Shown: positions 1-8,727, counted from the first letter of the stretch. The stretch is DNA of 64,000 bases from Accumulibacter sp. (GCA_024235695.1 JACKLX010000002.1:1-64000), one strand, 5' to 3'. Notes: generated by a model from the sequence alone, not told the origin. Made by a program: numbers and translations.

Positions 1-1828
1 CGTCGCGCCAGCGCATCGGTCGCGTTGCCAGGGGGATCATCCCGAACGCCAGGACGAAGGCATCCAGCAGGGGATCCGGCGAACCCCGCCGATGATGGAA
101 AGCCAGCACGCTGCGCGCCGCGGTCGCCTGCACGCGGCCACCGCTCGATGACACCAGGCGGGTATCGCCGAGCAGGCCGGTCTCGGCCGCCAGCCGCCAT
201 TCGTCCTCGCCGGCCTTGAACAGCCATTGACGACCAGGCCCGGGGCTGCAGGCACTGGTCAGGGATGGGTCGTTGACCAGCGCCGCGACCGTTTGACCGA
301 CGCCCGGTTGGCCGTCGAGCGCGTATTCCCTGTCGTCGATCAGGCAGTGCACGAGGTGAAACGGCACGGTGGGCGACCCCAAAGCGAGGCCGCGCTGGAC
401 GTGCAGGTGGACGTGCGGCTGCGCCGACCGGCCGGAATTGCCGCAGCGACCGAGCATCGCACCGGCTGCCACACGCTGTCCCGGTGCGACCCTGATGCTG
501 CCTCGACGCAGATGCGCCAACAGCACGTAGAGGCCGCCACCGATGTCGATCAGGACGTGGTTTCCCCAGTTCTCGACCAGGTTCATGTCGCCCGGGCGGT
601 TGTCGGCAATGTCATCGCGGCAGGCGGCGACGCAGCCCTCGACCGGCGACAGCAGCGGCTGGTCGAAGGCATGAAAATCACTCAAGCGGCTGCCGTTGCG
701 GCGGTGGCTCCGGCCGTCGACGGTGGCCACGAAGTCGAGAGCATAGCGCCATGCGCCGCGGTGGGTATGGGCACCGTCGACTGCTTGCGAGACGGTCATG
801 CGGCCGGCGTACGGCGGCAGGAGCGCCGTGCTGCCGCCGGCCAGTCCGCGTGCGCTGGCCAGTCCGGCGTTGACCAGGCTGTCCTCGGGAGACGCCGGTA
901 CCCGGAGCCAGAAGCGTGCCCACCAGGCGCTGCTATCCGCCCGCAGGGCGGCACTCGCCAGCCACACGGTCAGCACGAACGGTGCCGACAGGGGCGGCAC
1001 GCCGAAGGGTGCGGCGAGGGTGAGCAGAGCGGCCGACAGGGCGCTGGCGACGAGCACCGCGCCGGCAGCGAGCAGCAGCGTTCGCCGCGCTGGTGCGGCG
1101 AGCAGGCCGCCGACGAAGATCGCCACCAGGGTGCCGTTGAAGGCCGCCAGCAGTGGCAGGCCCGGTATCGCTGTCGTGCTGACCGCCGACAGCAGCGCAC
1201 TGGCCAGCAGACCGCCGGCGACGGCGAGCAGCGCCAGGATCGGCGATGCCAGGAGCAGCGCCGCGAGGACCAGGACGCCGGCCAGCGGATGCGCGACGAA
1301 GAACAGCGCACCGACATGGGCAAGTGTCGAGGCGGCGGCGTCCGCCGCCGGCAGCCAGTCGGGCAGGACTGGCCAGGCCGGCCACAGCGAGCGTAGCGGC
1401 AGGCCAAGAGCCCTGGCCACCGCCAGCACGGTCCAGGCGGTGCCGAGAAAGGGCGCGCCGAGCAGCGGCAGGCCGCGGCCGCCGGACGGGCCGGCGAGCA
1501 TCTGCCGCAGCGCGGTCGCCAGCGGCACGGCCAGCAGGCCGCCAAAGGCGGCGAGAGCAAGCAGGCGCGGCTCGCTGGCGTAGAAAGCGCCCAGTGCGAG
1601 GCCGGCGTAAATGGCGTTGAGGAGATCGGCCTCGCCCGGCAGGGCCGGCAAACGCAGCAGGTCGCGGGTCAGCATCGCGGCCAGGCCGGCGACCAGGCCG
1701 CACAGGCCGGTCGTTGGGTCGCACAGCGTCGCGGTCAGGATCAGCGAGCCGACAATCCGTCGTCGCGCCAGGAAGAGTGCGCCATAGGCGTCGAGAAGGC
1801 GGCATGCGCGGTCGATCAGGCCTGCCAT
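1..1828 (-). CDS. Urea-transporter-like membrane protein fused to an M23 peptidase domain (3' end outside window)
   Basis: The minus-strand frame stays open from an ATG at 1828 to the window edge, giving at least 609 residues with the stop outside. Roughly residues 20-310 are very hydrophobic, rich in Leu/Ala/Gly, and resemble the bacterial urea transporter (UT) fold, with an early CDPTTGLCGL loop. From about residue 345 it becomes soluble and looks like a LytM/M23 metallopeptidase: a His-rich motif (H356, D365) and a HVHLH motif at residues 472-476 supply likely zinc ligands. Its start lies one base beyond the stop codon of the upstream decarboxylase (TGA-A-ATG), so the two are probably co-translated. 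UT channels move urea; M23 enzymes cut peptidoglycan peptides. The fusion suggests a channel tied to a cell-wall or peptide hydrolase, but substrate and topology are inference. Confidence 0.75.
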   Translation of the reverse strand, partial: MAGLIDRACRLLDAYGALFLARRRIVGSLILTATLCDPTTGLCGLVAGLAAMLTRDLLRLPALPGEADLLNAIYAGLALGAFYASEPRLLALAAFGGLLAVPLATALRQMLAGPSGGRGLPLLGAPFLGTAWTVLAVARALGLPLRSLWPAWPVLPDWLPAADAAASTLAHVGALFFVAHPLAGVLVLAALLLASPILALLAVAGGLLASALLSAVSTTAIPGLPLLAAFNGTLVAIFVGGLLAAPARRTLLLAAGAVLVASALSAALLTLAAPFGVPPLSAPFVLTVWLASAALRADSSAWWARFWLRVPASPEDSLVNAGLASARGLAGGSTALLPPYAGRMTVSQAVDGAHTHRGAWRYALDFVATVDGRSHRRNGSRLSDFHAFDQPLLSPVEGCVAACRDDIADNRPGDMNLVENWGNHVLIDIGGGLYVLLAHLRRGSIRVAPGQRVAAGAMLGRCGNSGRSAQPHVHLHVQRGLALGSPTVPFHLVHCLIDDREYALDGQPGVGQTVAALVNDPSLTSACSPGPGRQWLFKAGEDEWRLAAETGLLGDTRLVSSSGGRVQATAARSVLAFHHRRGSPDPLLDAFVLAFGMIPLATRPMRWRD

Positions 1829-1829
1829 T

Positions 1830-3242
1830 TCAGCCTCCGACAACTCGCCGCAGCGGCCCGCAGGCGACTGCCGCCGGCCCCCTGCGAGCCAGATGCGCGG
1901 GCAGTCTTTCCGGCCCGCAGACCGTCGCGAGGTCTTCCGCCGCACGGATCAGACTGACCTCGCGGTCGCCGTGGATCAGCACCGTCGCCGGGCGATACTC
2001 GATGAACTGCATCGACTGGGTGCTGTTGTAGGCGCCGACCGGCGCGATCACCAGCCGGTCGCCGACCGCCAGTGGCGGCAGTTGCACCGAATGCCGGACG
2101 ACGTCGATGTTCATGCACAGCGGGCCGTAGAGGACGGTGTCGCGCGGCTCGCCGCGCGCCGGCGAGGCGAGCCGCACGGGGTGGTCGTACCACAGCGCCG
2201 TGAACAAGGCGTTCAAGCCGGCGTCGAGGATCGCGGCCGGGCGGCCGTCGGCGGTTTCCTTGCGGCCGACCACCGAGGTGATCAGGCTCTGGGCGTCGTC
2301 GATCACCGCCCGGCCGCTTTCAAAAACCAGCGCCGGCCGCGCTTCACCGTGCTCGACGCGGTAGGCGGTACCCTCCAGAAAGGCCTTGCAGATCGCTTCG
2401 GCGTATTCCTCGAGGTCCGGTGTGGACTGTTCCGGCGGCAGGTAGATGCCCTGCAGGGCGTTGCCGGACGGTAGGCCGCCACCAATATCTATGTAGCGCA
2501 GGCGCCTACCGTCGCTCTCGATCTCGCGGGCGAGCAGGCACAGCGTCGTCACGGCCGCCGCATAGGCGCGCGGGTCGAGAATGAAGGTGCCGATGTGACA
2601 ATGCAGGCCGTCGATGCGCAAGTGCCGGCTGGCCTTTACCCGGCTGATCGCCGCGCGCGCGGCGCCGGATTCGAGGTTGAAGCCGAAGCGGCTCCACGGC
2701 TCGCTGTAGCCGGTCTTGAAATTGAGGCGCAGCGCGAGCGGAACGCGCTCGCGGCGTTCGGCGGCGATGCTTTCGATCAACTCCAGTTCGTCGCCGTGGT
2801 CGACGTGGATCAAGGCGCCTTCGGCGATCGCCCGTTCGAGAATCGCACGCGGCTTGTTCGGCCCGTTGAAGATGATCTGCTCGGCCGGCACGCCGAGCGC
2901 GCGCGCCTTTTCGTACTCGAAGCGCGACACGACCTCGGCCCAGGAGCCTTCCTGGTGGAGGATGGAGCAGACGGCGCCGTTGTAGTTGGTCTTGTACGAC
3001 CAACCGTGAATGACGTTCGGGCAGTGCGCGGTGAACGCCTGGCGGATGCGCCGGATGTTGGCGCGCAGCCGCTGCTCGGAGGTCACATAAAGCGGCGAGC
3101 CATAGCGTTCGGCGAGCGTTTCTATCGGCACGCCGTCGATCTCGGACTGCACGTCGACGCCAGTGCGACGTCGGCCGAAAGGGTTGAGCGTTGGCAGCGC
3201 CACTGGCGTCATGCGGGGGGTCTGCCAGATCATCTTGGCCAT
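1830..3242 (-). CDS. Fold-type III PLP-dependent decarboxylase-like protein (DapDC/ODC superfamily)
   Basis: 470 residues with the signatures of the alanine racemase-fold decarboxylases: the PLP lysine in SYKTN (K84), LHCHIGT, the glycine run DIGGGL, ESGRAVI where relatives have EPGR, and VGAYNSTQSMQF near the C terminus. Diaminopimelate and ornithine decarboxylases normally carry a CESxD motif from the partner subunit; here the equivalent position reads CMNID, so the substrate pocket is probably different. It sits between an ATP-grasp gene and the transporter-peptidase fusion, with only 22 bases to the ATP-grasp stop and a near-overlap downstream. It is therefore part of a specialised operon rather than the lysine pathway. 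The family call is firm; the substrate is unknown. Confidence 0.85.
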   Translation of the reverse strand: MAKMIWQTPRMTPVALPTLNPFGRRRTGVDVQSEIDGVPIETLAERYGSPLYVTSEQRLRANIRRIRQAFTAHCPNVIHGWSYKTNYNGAVCSILHQEGSWAEVVSRFEYEKARALGVPAEQIIFNGPNKPRAILERAIAEGALIHVDHGDELELIESIAAERRERVPLALRLNFKTGYSEPWSRFGFNLESGAARAAISRVKASRHLRIDGLHCHIGTFILDPRAYAAAVTTLCLLAREIESDGRRLRYIDIGGGLPSGNALQGIYLPPEQSTPDLEEYAEAICKAFLEGTAYRVEHGEARPALVFESGRAVIDDAQSLITSVVGRKETADGRPAAILDAGLNALFTALWYDHPVRLASPARGEPRDTVLYGPLCMNIDVVRHSVQLPPLAVGDRLVIAPVGAYNSTQSMQFIEYRPATVLIHGDREVSLIRAAEDLATVCGPERLPAHLARRGPAAVACGPLRRVVGG

Positions 3243-3264
3243 TTTTTCTTTCTCCTTGCGGGGT

Positions 3265-4377
3265 TCAGGCGGCGCGGCTGGCGAGTGCGTGCGACCCGCT
3301 GCTGCTGCCGCTCACCGCCAGGTTGGCGATTTCGTCGAGCGTGACGATGCTTTCCTGGGCGTGACGGATGAAGGTGATTCCCGGGCGCGGCGGCGCCAGC
3401 TCGAGCTGCCCGGGCCTGGCGCCGTGCAGCAGGGCCAGCAGCGCCGCCGGCAGATTGCGGCCAACGCCATGCGCGAGATAGATCCAGGCCGGAAAGCGCG
3501 GGTTGATTTCGATCAGCTGCAGCGTTCCGGCGTCGTCGCGCAGCATCTCGATCTCCAGCGGGCCGCGCCACTTGAGCGCGTCGAACAGGCGCCGGCCGGC
3601 CTCGAGCAGTTGCCGGTCGTCGATGGCGACGCCGGCCCAGGCCTTGCCCTTGTCGGTGAGCGCCTGCTTGCGCATCATGACTTCGCCGATCATCGTGCCA
3701 CTGCCGTCGCCGAGGGCGGTGAGATTGATTTCGTCGCCGTGCACGAACTTCTGCACCAGCACCGGGTAGCCCCAGTTGGCGACCATCTGTCGGTAGCGTT
3801 GCCTGGCTTCCTGCGCCGAGTGCACGACGTAGGCGTCGTAGCAAGCGCCTTTCACGACCAGCGGGTAATCCCAGCCGTCGGCACCACAGTGGTCGAAGAA
3901 CCGCTCGTCGCCAAGGCATTGCACTGGCGGCGTGGCGACGCCGGCAGCGGCAGCCAGCGCCGGCAGACGGTCCTTGTCGCGGCGACGCAATTGCCGCCGC
4001 CGCGGCAGCAGGAGGTGGATGCCGCGCTGCTCGAGGGCGCCCTCGATGGCGATGAAGTTGGGAAGTTCGGCGTCGAGACAGGGCACGATCGCATCGACCG
4101 GATGGTCGCGCAGGATCTCGTCCAGTCGCTCCAGCAAGGCCGCTGCGCCGGTTGCCGGATAGGGCAGCAGGTGACCGCTGTCACAGCTCTCGCGCAGGTA
4201 GAGGCCGGCGTCCAGCGCGGCGTAGGCAAGGCCGACCAGCTGGCCGCGAAAAGCCGTCGTCTGCCGCAGGCAACGGGCGACGGCGCAGCCCGGGCCGGGG
4301 TTGTCCGGCCGGGCGTTGATGCCGGTGAGCGCGACGTTCCAGGCTGTCCAGTGGCGCTGCCGCGAGCGAGCGATCAC
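3265..4377 (-). CDS. ATP-grasp domain ligase-like protein
   Basis: 370 residues, started at GTG 4377 because it overlaps the stop codon of the PqqD-like gene (GTGA) and no ATG lies nearby. The middle and C-terminal parts carry ATP-grasp features: a KGACYDAYVV strand-loop, VQKFVHGDEIN, MRKQALTDKGKAWAG, and LIEINPRFPAW near residues 285-295, which holds the Glu and Asn that bind magnesium in carbamoyl-phosphate-synthase-type ATP-grasp enzymes. Such enzymes join a carboxylate to an amine or similar nucleophile using ATP. With a PqqD-like carrier upstream and a PLP decarboxylase downstream, a role in making or modifying an amino-acid or peptide compound is plausible. No substrate can be assigned. 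Confidence 0.8.
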   Translation of the reverse strand: MIARSRQRHWTAWNVALTGINARPDNPGPGCAVARCLRQTTAFRGQLVGLAYAALDAGLYLRESCDSGHLLPYPATGAAALLERLDEILRDHPVDAIVPCLDAELPNFIAIEGALEQRGIHLLLPRRRQLRRRDKDRLPALAAAAGVATPPVQCLGDERFFDHCGADGWDYPLVVKGACYDAYVVHSAQEARQRYRQMVANWGYPVLVQKFVHGDEINLTALGDGSGTMIGEVMMRKQALTDKGKAWAGVAIDDRQLLEAGRRLFDALKWRGPLEIEMLRDDAGTLQLIEINPRFPAWIYLAHGVGRNLPAALLALLHGARPGQLELAPPRPGITFIRHAQESIVTLDEIANLAVSGSSSGSHALASRAA

Positions 4378-4628
4378 GCCAGGTACCTCGCCAGCTGGTC
4401 GACAAGATGATCGACACCGCCTTCGACGGCCGCTTCGGGTTGGTCGCAAAGATCGGCCAGCGTTTCGATGATCGCTTGCCTCGATTTCCCGTCCTGGAGC
4501 ATCAGCAGCGCGACCTGAGCCGGCGGATTGAAGCGGTAGCTTGTTCCCGTCCGGCTGTCGAAAGCGTGGCCGTTGGCGTTCAGGACCAGGGCCCCGAGTC
4601 GCTCGCCTGGAAGTGCCGGCATTTCCAT
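4374..4628 (-). CDS. PqqD-like small protein (HPr-rel-A-type)
   Basis: 84 residues. The pattern LVLNANGHAFDSRTGTSYRF followed by an Ile/Leu-rich helical half with regularly spaced acidic residues is that of PqqD-like proteins, in particular the version named in HPr-rel-A systems. In PQQ and RiPP pathways PqqD domains (RREs) bind a precursor peptide and deliver it to a modifying enzyme. An AGGAGA ribosome site precedes the ATG. The stop overlaps the start of the ATP-grasp gene, so this is the first gene of the four-gene operon. No precursor peptide gene was recognised nearby. Confidence 0.7.
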   Translation of the reverse strand: MEMPALPGERLGALVLNANGHAFDSRTGTSYRFNPPAQVALLMLQDGKSRQAIIETLADLCDQPEAAVEGGVDHLVDQLARYLA

Positions 4629-4987
4629 GTTCTTCTCCTCTGATCAGCGGCGGCGCCATTGGCCAGCCATGAAAGGATTCTGGAGGCCGATCTGGCAGTC
4701 GCAATGGAGAGATCTGGGAGAAATTGCGGAGGCCGATTGCCTTGCACGAGCCCTCGCGTCGGTGCCTCGGCGGCGCGCCGGACGGCCGTGCTGCCGCCGG
4801 CGCAGGCAAGCCGGCTGCCTGAAGGCACTGCCCTGCACGACCAGACGACTGGTTCGGAAGCTGGTGCCGCAAGGCATTCATCACCGGGCAGCGAGCGCTT
4901 CGCCGATCGAAGGTGTGGGCAAGCGGGCGATCGCCTTGTCAAGCCGCAAGGAAACCGACCTTCAATCCGACCAGACAGAAATGTCGT

Positions 4988-5167
4988 CACCACAGCCTGT
5001 TCGCACCGCGCGACTTCGACGTCCGGCCGGATTTCCAGATCGTCAAGCCGGAACTGGTGGCGGGCTTTGATTTCGGGGCGGTGAACGGGGTCGACGCGCC
5101 GCCGGCCGAAGAGGCGCTGTGGTCGTCGCCAACGGCAAGCTATTCGTTCCGCTTGTCGCTGCCCTGA
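4988..5167 (+). pseudogene. Possible remnant of an unknown plus-strand gene
   Basis: From about 4988 to a TGA at 5165-5167 the plus strand reads as natural-looking protein (for example LFAPRDFDVRPDFQIVKPEL, then WSSPTASYSFRL) with strong G/C at third codon positions, as in real genes of this window. The frame can be extended back to an ATG at 4913, but the residues before 4988 do not look coding. It overlaps the end of the anti-sigma-like gene on the other strand by 28 bases. It is best read as the surviving C terminus of a broken gene of unknown family. The remaining bases of 4629-5139 show nothing I can identify. Confidence 0.3.
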
Positions 5168-5343
5168 CCGGCGCCTCTGACGTAGGCGCGCGCGATCTGC
5201 CGGAGCGAGTCCATCTGCTTGCCGAAGTTGCGGCAGCCGGCACACATCAGCAGGTGCATCCGCAGCGACAGGCGTTCGCCCAGGGCGAGCTATCGCTCCT
5301 GCGAATCCGACAGCAGGCGGGTCACTTCCCGGCAGTTCAGCAT
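5140..5343 (-). pseudogene. zf-HC2-type anti-sigma factor with an in-frame amber codon
   Basis: The ATG at 5343 overlaps the sigma-factor stop (ATGCTGA). The frame reads MLNCREVTRLLSDSQER, then TAG at 5292-5290, then LALGERLSLRMHLLMCAGC and on to RNE and a TAG at 5142-5140, 67 residues in all. The Cys4 ... HLLMCAGC pattern (H-x3-C-x2-C) is the zinc-binding anti-sigma (ZAS/zf-HC2) motif of small partners of ECF sigma factors. The amber codon sits at codon 18, between the first Cys and the H-C-C triad, so normal translation would give a 17-residue fragment. A single base change from CAG, GAG or AAG would produce it. It is either a recent loss-of-function mutation or a sequence error. Confidence 0.75.
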
Positions 5344-5984
5344 GGCTGGTCAGCCACCATGAACAAGCGGTTCTCGAGGTACTCGCGCAGGCGCAGGCGG
5401 GCGCGGTGCAACAGCACGTGCAGGTTGCTGACGCTCACCCCGACCGTCTGGCAGATCTCCTGCGAATCGAGTTCGACGAACTCGCGCATCATGAACACCC
5501 GCGTTTGTGTGGCGGGCAGGTTCTCCAGGCAGGCTTCGAACACCCGCCAGAACTCGCCTTGCCGCAAGGCCTGCTCGGGGTGCGGCCAGGCGGCCGGACG
5601 TTCGTCGGCCCGCCAGAAAACCTTGCGGTCGAACGGCGCCGAGAAATCCCCGTCGTCGCCGTCCTCATCGTCCTCGCGCAACAGGCTGCTGGCGTCGATC
5701 GAGCGCCGCTTGTGGCGCAGGATGTCGGCAATCTTGTTCTTGAGGATCGCGAAAACCCAGGTCTTCAGGGCGGCTCGTAGGCCGAACGAAGCGGCATTGC
5801 GCAAGGCGCCGATCAGCGCTTCCTGCACCGCGTCCTCGGCGAGCTTGGCATCGGACAGCTGCAGGGTGGCGAACTTCAGCATCTGTTGCCGCAGGCTCGC
5901 CAGGAACGCGGTGTCGGAAAGCAGCGAGCTGTCGTCGACTGCCGGTTTCCCGGCAGCGCTCGCGGCTGTTTCAGGACTCGACAT
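5337..5984 (-). CDS. RNA polymerase sigma factor, sigma-70 (ECF-like) family
   Basis: 215 residues from the ATG at 5984, preceded by a GGAGGA ribosome site. Region 2 is visible as LAEDAVQEALIGALRN, LKTWVFAILKNKIADILR; region 4 as LPATQTRVFMMREFVELDSQ followed by the helix-turn-helix QEICQTVGVSVSNLHVLLHR. An acidic spacer (EDDEDGDDGD) lies between them. It directs RNA polymerase to a small regulon. The overlapping downstream gene encodes its likely anti-sigma partner, which here carries a nonsense codon, so this sigma factor may be unrestrained. No target promoter was identified. Confidence 0.9.
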   Translation of the reverse strand: MSSPETAASAAGKPAVDDSSLLSDTAFLASLRQQMLKFATLQLSDAKLAEDAVQEALIGALRNAASFGLRAALKTWVFAILKNKIADILRHKRRSIDASSLLREDDEDGDDGDFSAPFDRKVFWRADERPAAWPHPEQALRQGEFWRVFEACLENLPATQTRVFMMREFVELDSQEICQTVGVSVSNLHVLLHRARLRLREYLENRLFMVADQPC

Positions 5985-6169
5985 CGGTGTTCCTCCGTGC
6001 GCCGCACAAGTCGGCCTTATCAGGGCTAACGCCGCCCGGTGACAAGTGCCCGAGCGCGGTGCCGCGCCGCGTTGCTGGTCAGCCGGTGAGGTCGCGCGTC
6101 GTGTCGGCCGTGATCGATGCCTCGTGAGCCGGCCTCGCGTGTCTTTCGGGAATCGCTTGGTGACCACGC

Positions 6170-8170
6170 TCAGTCCAGTTCGAAGCCTCGCAAGCGCTCA
6201 CGGATGAGCGGAATCTGTGCCCTCACGAAGGAGTCGGTGAGATGATTGCTGTCGCGAAAGGCGACCACGCCCTGGTCGCTGACGGCGCTGCAGACGCCGT
6301 CCGGACAGACCAGATCGTTGAGGTCGAGCAGGTGCACATTCGGAAAGCGGCTGGCTGCCAGCGCAAGCGAGCGGCTGACCGCTGCGATGTTTTTCAGGCG
6401 ATGCCTGGCCAGGCAAGGACCGCGTTCGAGGCGGCCGTCTGGCGCCAGCTGGCGGGCGAGGCAACCGGGGCCGTCAAAGCCGAGGCCGGGCGTTCCGGGG
6501 ATGAGCAGAACCGTTCTGGCCGCCTTGGCGAGGCGCGCCAGAACCCTCGCACTGCCCTCCAGCCACTGCTGTTCGCTGAATCGATAGCTTGCCGCGCTGC
6601 CGACGATGATCACGTCGGGCCGGATTCTGTCCAGTTCGTCGAACACCGCGTTGCGCCAATCGGTGCAGACCCGATAGATCTTGCCAATCGGCGGGTAGTA
6701 GTAGTCTTCATCGACCATGGCACACGACGACTTGCTGAGGACGATGGTCCGCCAGCGCGGCTCCGGGAAGAGTGCGGGAATGATCGAGAACCACTGCATG
6801 GCGATGCTGTCGCCGAGGATGACGACGGTCCTGGCGGCGGTGTCGCTGCCGAAGACGCAGGGTTCGACCCGGGCGTGCGAATACCAGGCATCGCACGGCA
6901 TGCTGTAGATGATCGGCGCGTCGCTTCGCCATTGATTGCTCAGGTCGGCGGTCGAGCCCGCCGGCGGCAGTTGACGCGAGCCCTGATACAGCACCAGGAC
7001 CACCGCCGTCATCAGCGCCAAGGCAAGCGACAGGACGCGCAAGGAGCCAGCGTGACTGTACCTTCCCTTCCAGAACGGCAGTTCGATCAGACGGTAACTC
7101 AGCGTCGCGGCGAGCAGGGCGAGGATGATCAGGCCCAGCGTCGGAACGGTCTGGCCCTGCAAACCGAGCGAGAAGCCGAGAACGAAGATCGGCCAGTGCC
7201 ACAGGTAAAGCGAGTAGGAACGATCCCCCAGCCACACCAGCAGTGGATGCGCCAGCAAGCCATATTCGCCCTTGCCCTGGAGATGGCCGGCGACGATCAC
7301 CAGAGCGGCACCGGCCGACGGCAGCAGCGCCCAGAAGCCCGGATAGGCGAGGTCGGCATCGAGGCCTGCGCTGCAGCCGATGATCAGGATCAGGCCGGCG
7401 GCGAGCGCAAGACGGGCAGCGGTCGTTGCGGGCGTTGCCGGCCGTGCCTCGTGAGCCGCCTGGCGATCGCCGAAAACGAGGCAGACGATGGCGCCGAGCG
7501 ACAGCTGCCAGATCCGCGAAGGCATCAGGTAGAAGGCCGCCTGTGGCAGGTTTGCGGTCAGGTAGAGCGACAGCGCGAGGCTGCTGACGAACGCCGCGGC
7601 AAGGCCGGCAAGCATCAGACGGTGCGCCCCCCTGCCACTCAGACCCCGCCATTTCCCGACCCTGGCCAGGAGCAGCAGGACGGCTGGCCAGATCAGATAG
7701 AACTGCTCCTCGACCCCCAGCGACCAGGTGTGCAGGAACAGGTCGCGACTCGCCAGTTCATCGAAATAGTCGAGGGTGATGAAAGCGAAGTAGAGATTGC
7801 TCGTCCAGGTCGCGGCAAACGGCGCCGATGCCAGTTGCGCGCGTGCTTCCACCCCCGACAGCAGCGACAGTGCCGCGGCGCAGGATACGACCAGCATCAG
7901 GATCATCGCCGGCAACAGTCGTCGCAGCCGTCGTGCGTAGAACGGCATGAAGGCGATGCGACCGGTCTGCGCCAGTTCGCGCCGCAGCAGACCGGTAATC
8001 AGGTAGCCGGAAAGGACGAAGAACAGGTCCACGCCGATGAAGCCACCCGGAGCAATTGCCAGGCCGGCGTGGGCGCAGATCACCAGGCCGATGGCGACCG
8101 CTCGCAATCCCTGCAGGTCGGGTCTGAAACCCGGACCGTGTTCAGTCGAGGTGTGTGTCAAAGCGTGCAA
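6170..8170 (-). CDS. OafA/YrhL-type membrane acyltransferase with C-terminal SGNH domain
   Basis: 666 residues. The N-terminal 380 or so form a typical Acyltransferase_3 domain: DLQGLRAVAIGLVICAH, GGFIGVDLFFVLSGYLITG, YARRLRRLLPA, then about ten hydrophobic segments. The C-terminal soluble part is an SGNH-hydrolase-like domain with VVILGDSIAMQW (nucleophile Ser) and FRDSNHLTD near the end (Asp and His). Proteins of this layout O-acetylate surface polysaccharides or LPS, passing the acyl group across the inner membrane. It stands alone here, with no sugar-synthesis genes beside it. A second protein of the same layout lies at 19.4-21.4 kb. Confidence 0.93.
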   Translation of the reverse strand: MHALTHTSTEHGPGFRPDLQGLRAVAIGLVICAHAGLAIAPGGFIGVDLFFVLSGYLITGLLRRELAQTGRIAFMPFYARRLRRLLPAMILMLVVSCAAALSLLSGVEARAQLASAPFAATWTSNLYFAFITLDYFDELASRDLFLHTWSLGVEEQFYLIWPAVLLLLARVGKWRGLSGRGAHRLMLAGLAAAFVSSLALSLYLTANLPQAAFYLMPSRIWQLSLGAIVCLVFGDRQAAHEARPATPATTAARLALAAGLILIIGCSAGLDADLAYPGFWALLPSAGAALVIVAGHLQGKGEYGLLAHPLLVWLGDRSYSLYLWHWPIFVLGFSLGLQGQTVPTLGLIILALLAATLSYRLIELPFWKGRYSHAGSLRVLSLALALMTAVVLVLYQGSRQLPPAGSTADLSNQWRSDAPIIYSMPCDAWYSHARVEPCVFGSDTAARTVVILGDSIAMQWFSIIPALFPEPRWRTIVLSKSSCAMVDEDYYYPPIGKIYRVCTDWRNAVFDELDRIRPDVIIVGSAASYRFSEQQWLEGSARVLARLAKAARTVLLIPGTPGLGFDGPGCLARQLAPDGRLERGPCLARHRLKNIAAVSRSLALAASRFPNVHLLDLNDLVCPDGVCSAVSDQGVVAFRDSNHLTDSFVRAQIPLIRERLRGFELD

Positions 8171-8727
8171 TCTTCACGAAAGGCGTGCGCTGCCGCAGCT
8201 CCGTGATGGTCGCCGGGCGGCGTGAATGTATGGTCCGTGCGGCCGTCCGAGCGAGCGGCGTCGTTGTTCGCCAGCAGCCAGCCGGATCACTTCTCCAGGA
8301 GGCGTGCTTGTTCGAGCCGTGCCGAAAGCGCCGTGCGGCAAAATGCGCCTATTCTACTCGCGACCGATTGTCGCGCCTCGCGGCTCGTCGCGATCGGCGC
8401 CAATAGGGCACGACGATCGGCGGCGCGATGCCATCTGCGGGCCTCGGCGAAACGCGAAGGTTTCCTGGTGGAAGGCGCTCGCGGCGAGGCCGCGGCTGCT
8501 CGCGCCCGTGCACTCGACGATTTCCGGGTCGGCCTGGCGCCTGCTATGGAAGATAAGAGGTCCACCGGTGGATGGGCGCTGCTCCTGGTGGCGAGCGTTT
8601 CGAGGCCAGCGGCAAGGGGCGTCAGGCCGATGCCGTCGGCGCGAAAGGCAGCCGTTGTTTCCTGCGGCTTCGCCGCTGCCACCAGCGGGACATGGATCGG
8701 CGCCCCGCCGGCTGTCGGAGCGACCGG
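8171..8727. other. Gene-free stretch between the acyltransferase and CBS genes
   Basis: Open frames on both strands cross this interval, but their translations are Arg/Ala/Pro-rich and unlike protein, and none has a convincing start. It presumably carries the promoter of the acyltransferase gene at its left end. I see no RNA gene, repeat or terminator in it. Confidence 0.5.

Noticed and set aside
227-1396. A plus-strand open frame of 389 codons
   Set aside because: Its translation is Gln/Arg/Ala-rich and repetitive, and it is antisense to the transporter-peptidase gene, which has clear family motifs.
8287-8682. A minus-strand 131-codon frame between the acyltransferase and CBS genes
   Set aside because: Ser/Ala/Arg-rich with no motif and no ribosome site; a plus-strand frame of similar length covers the same bases.
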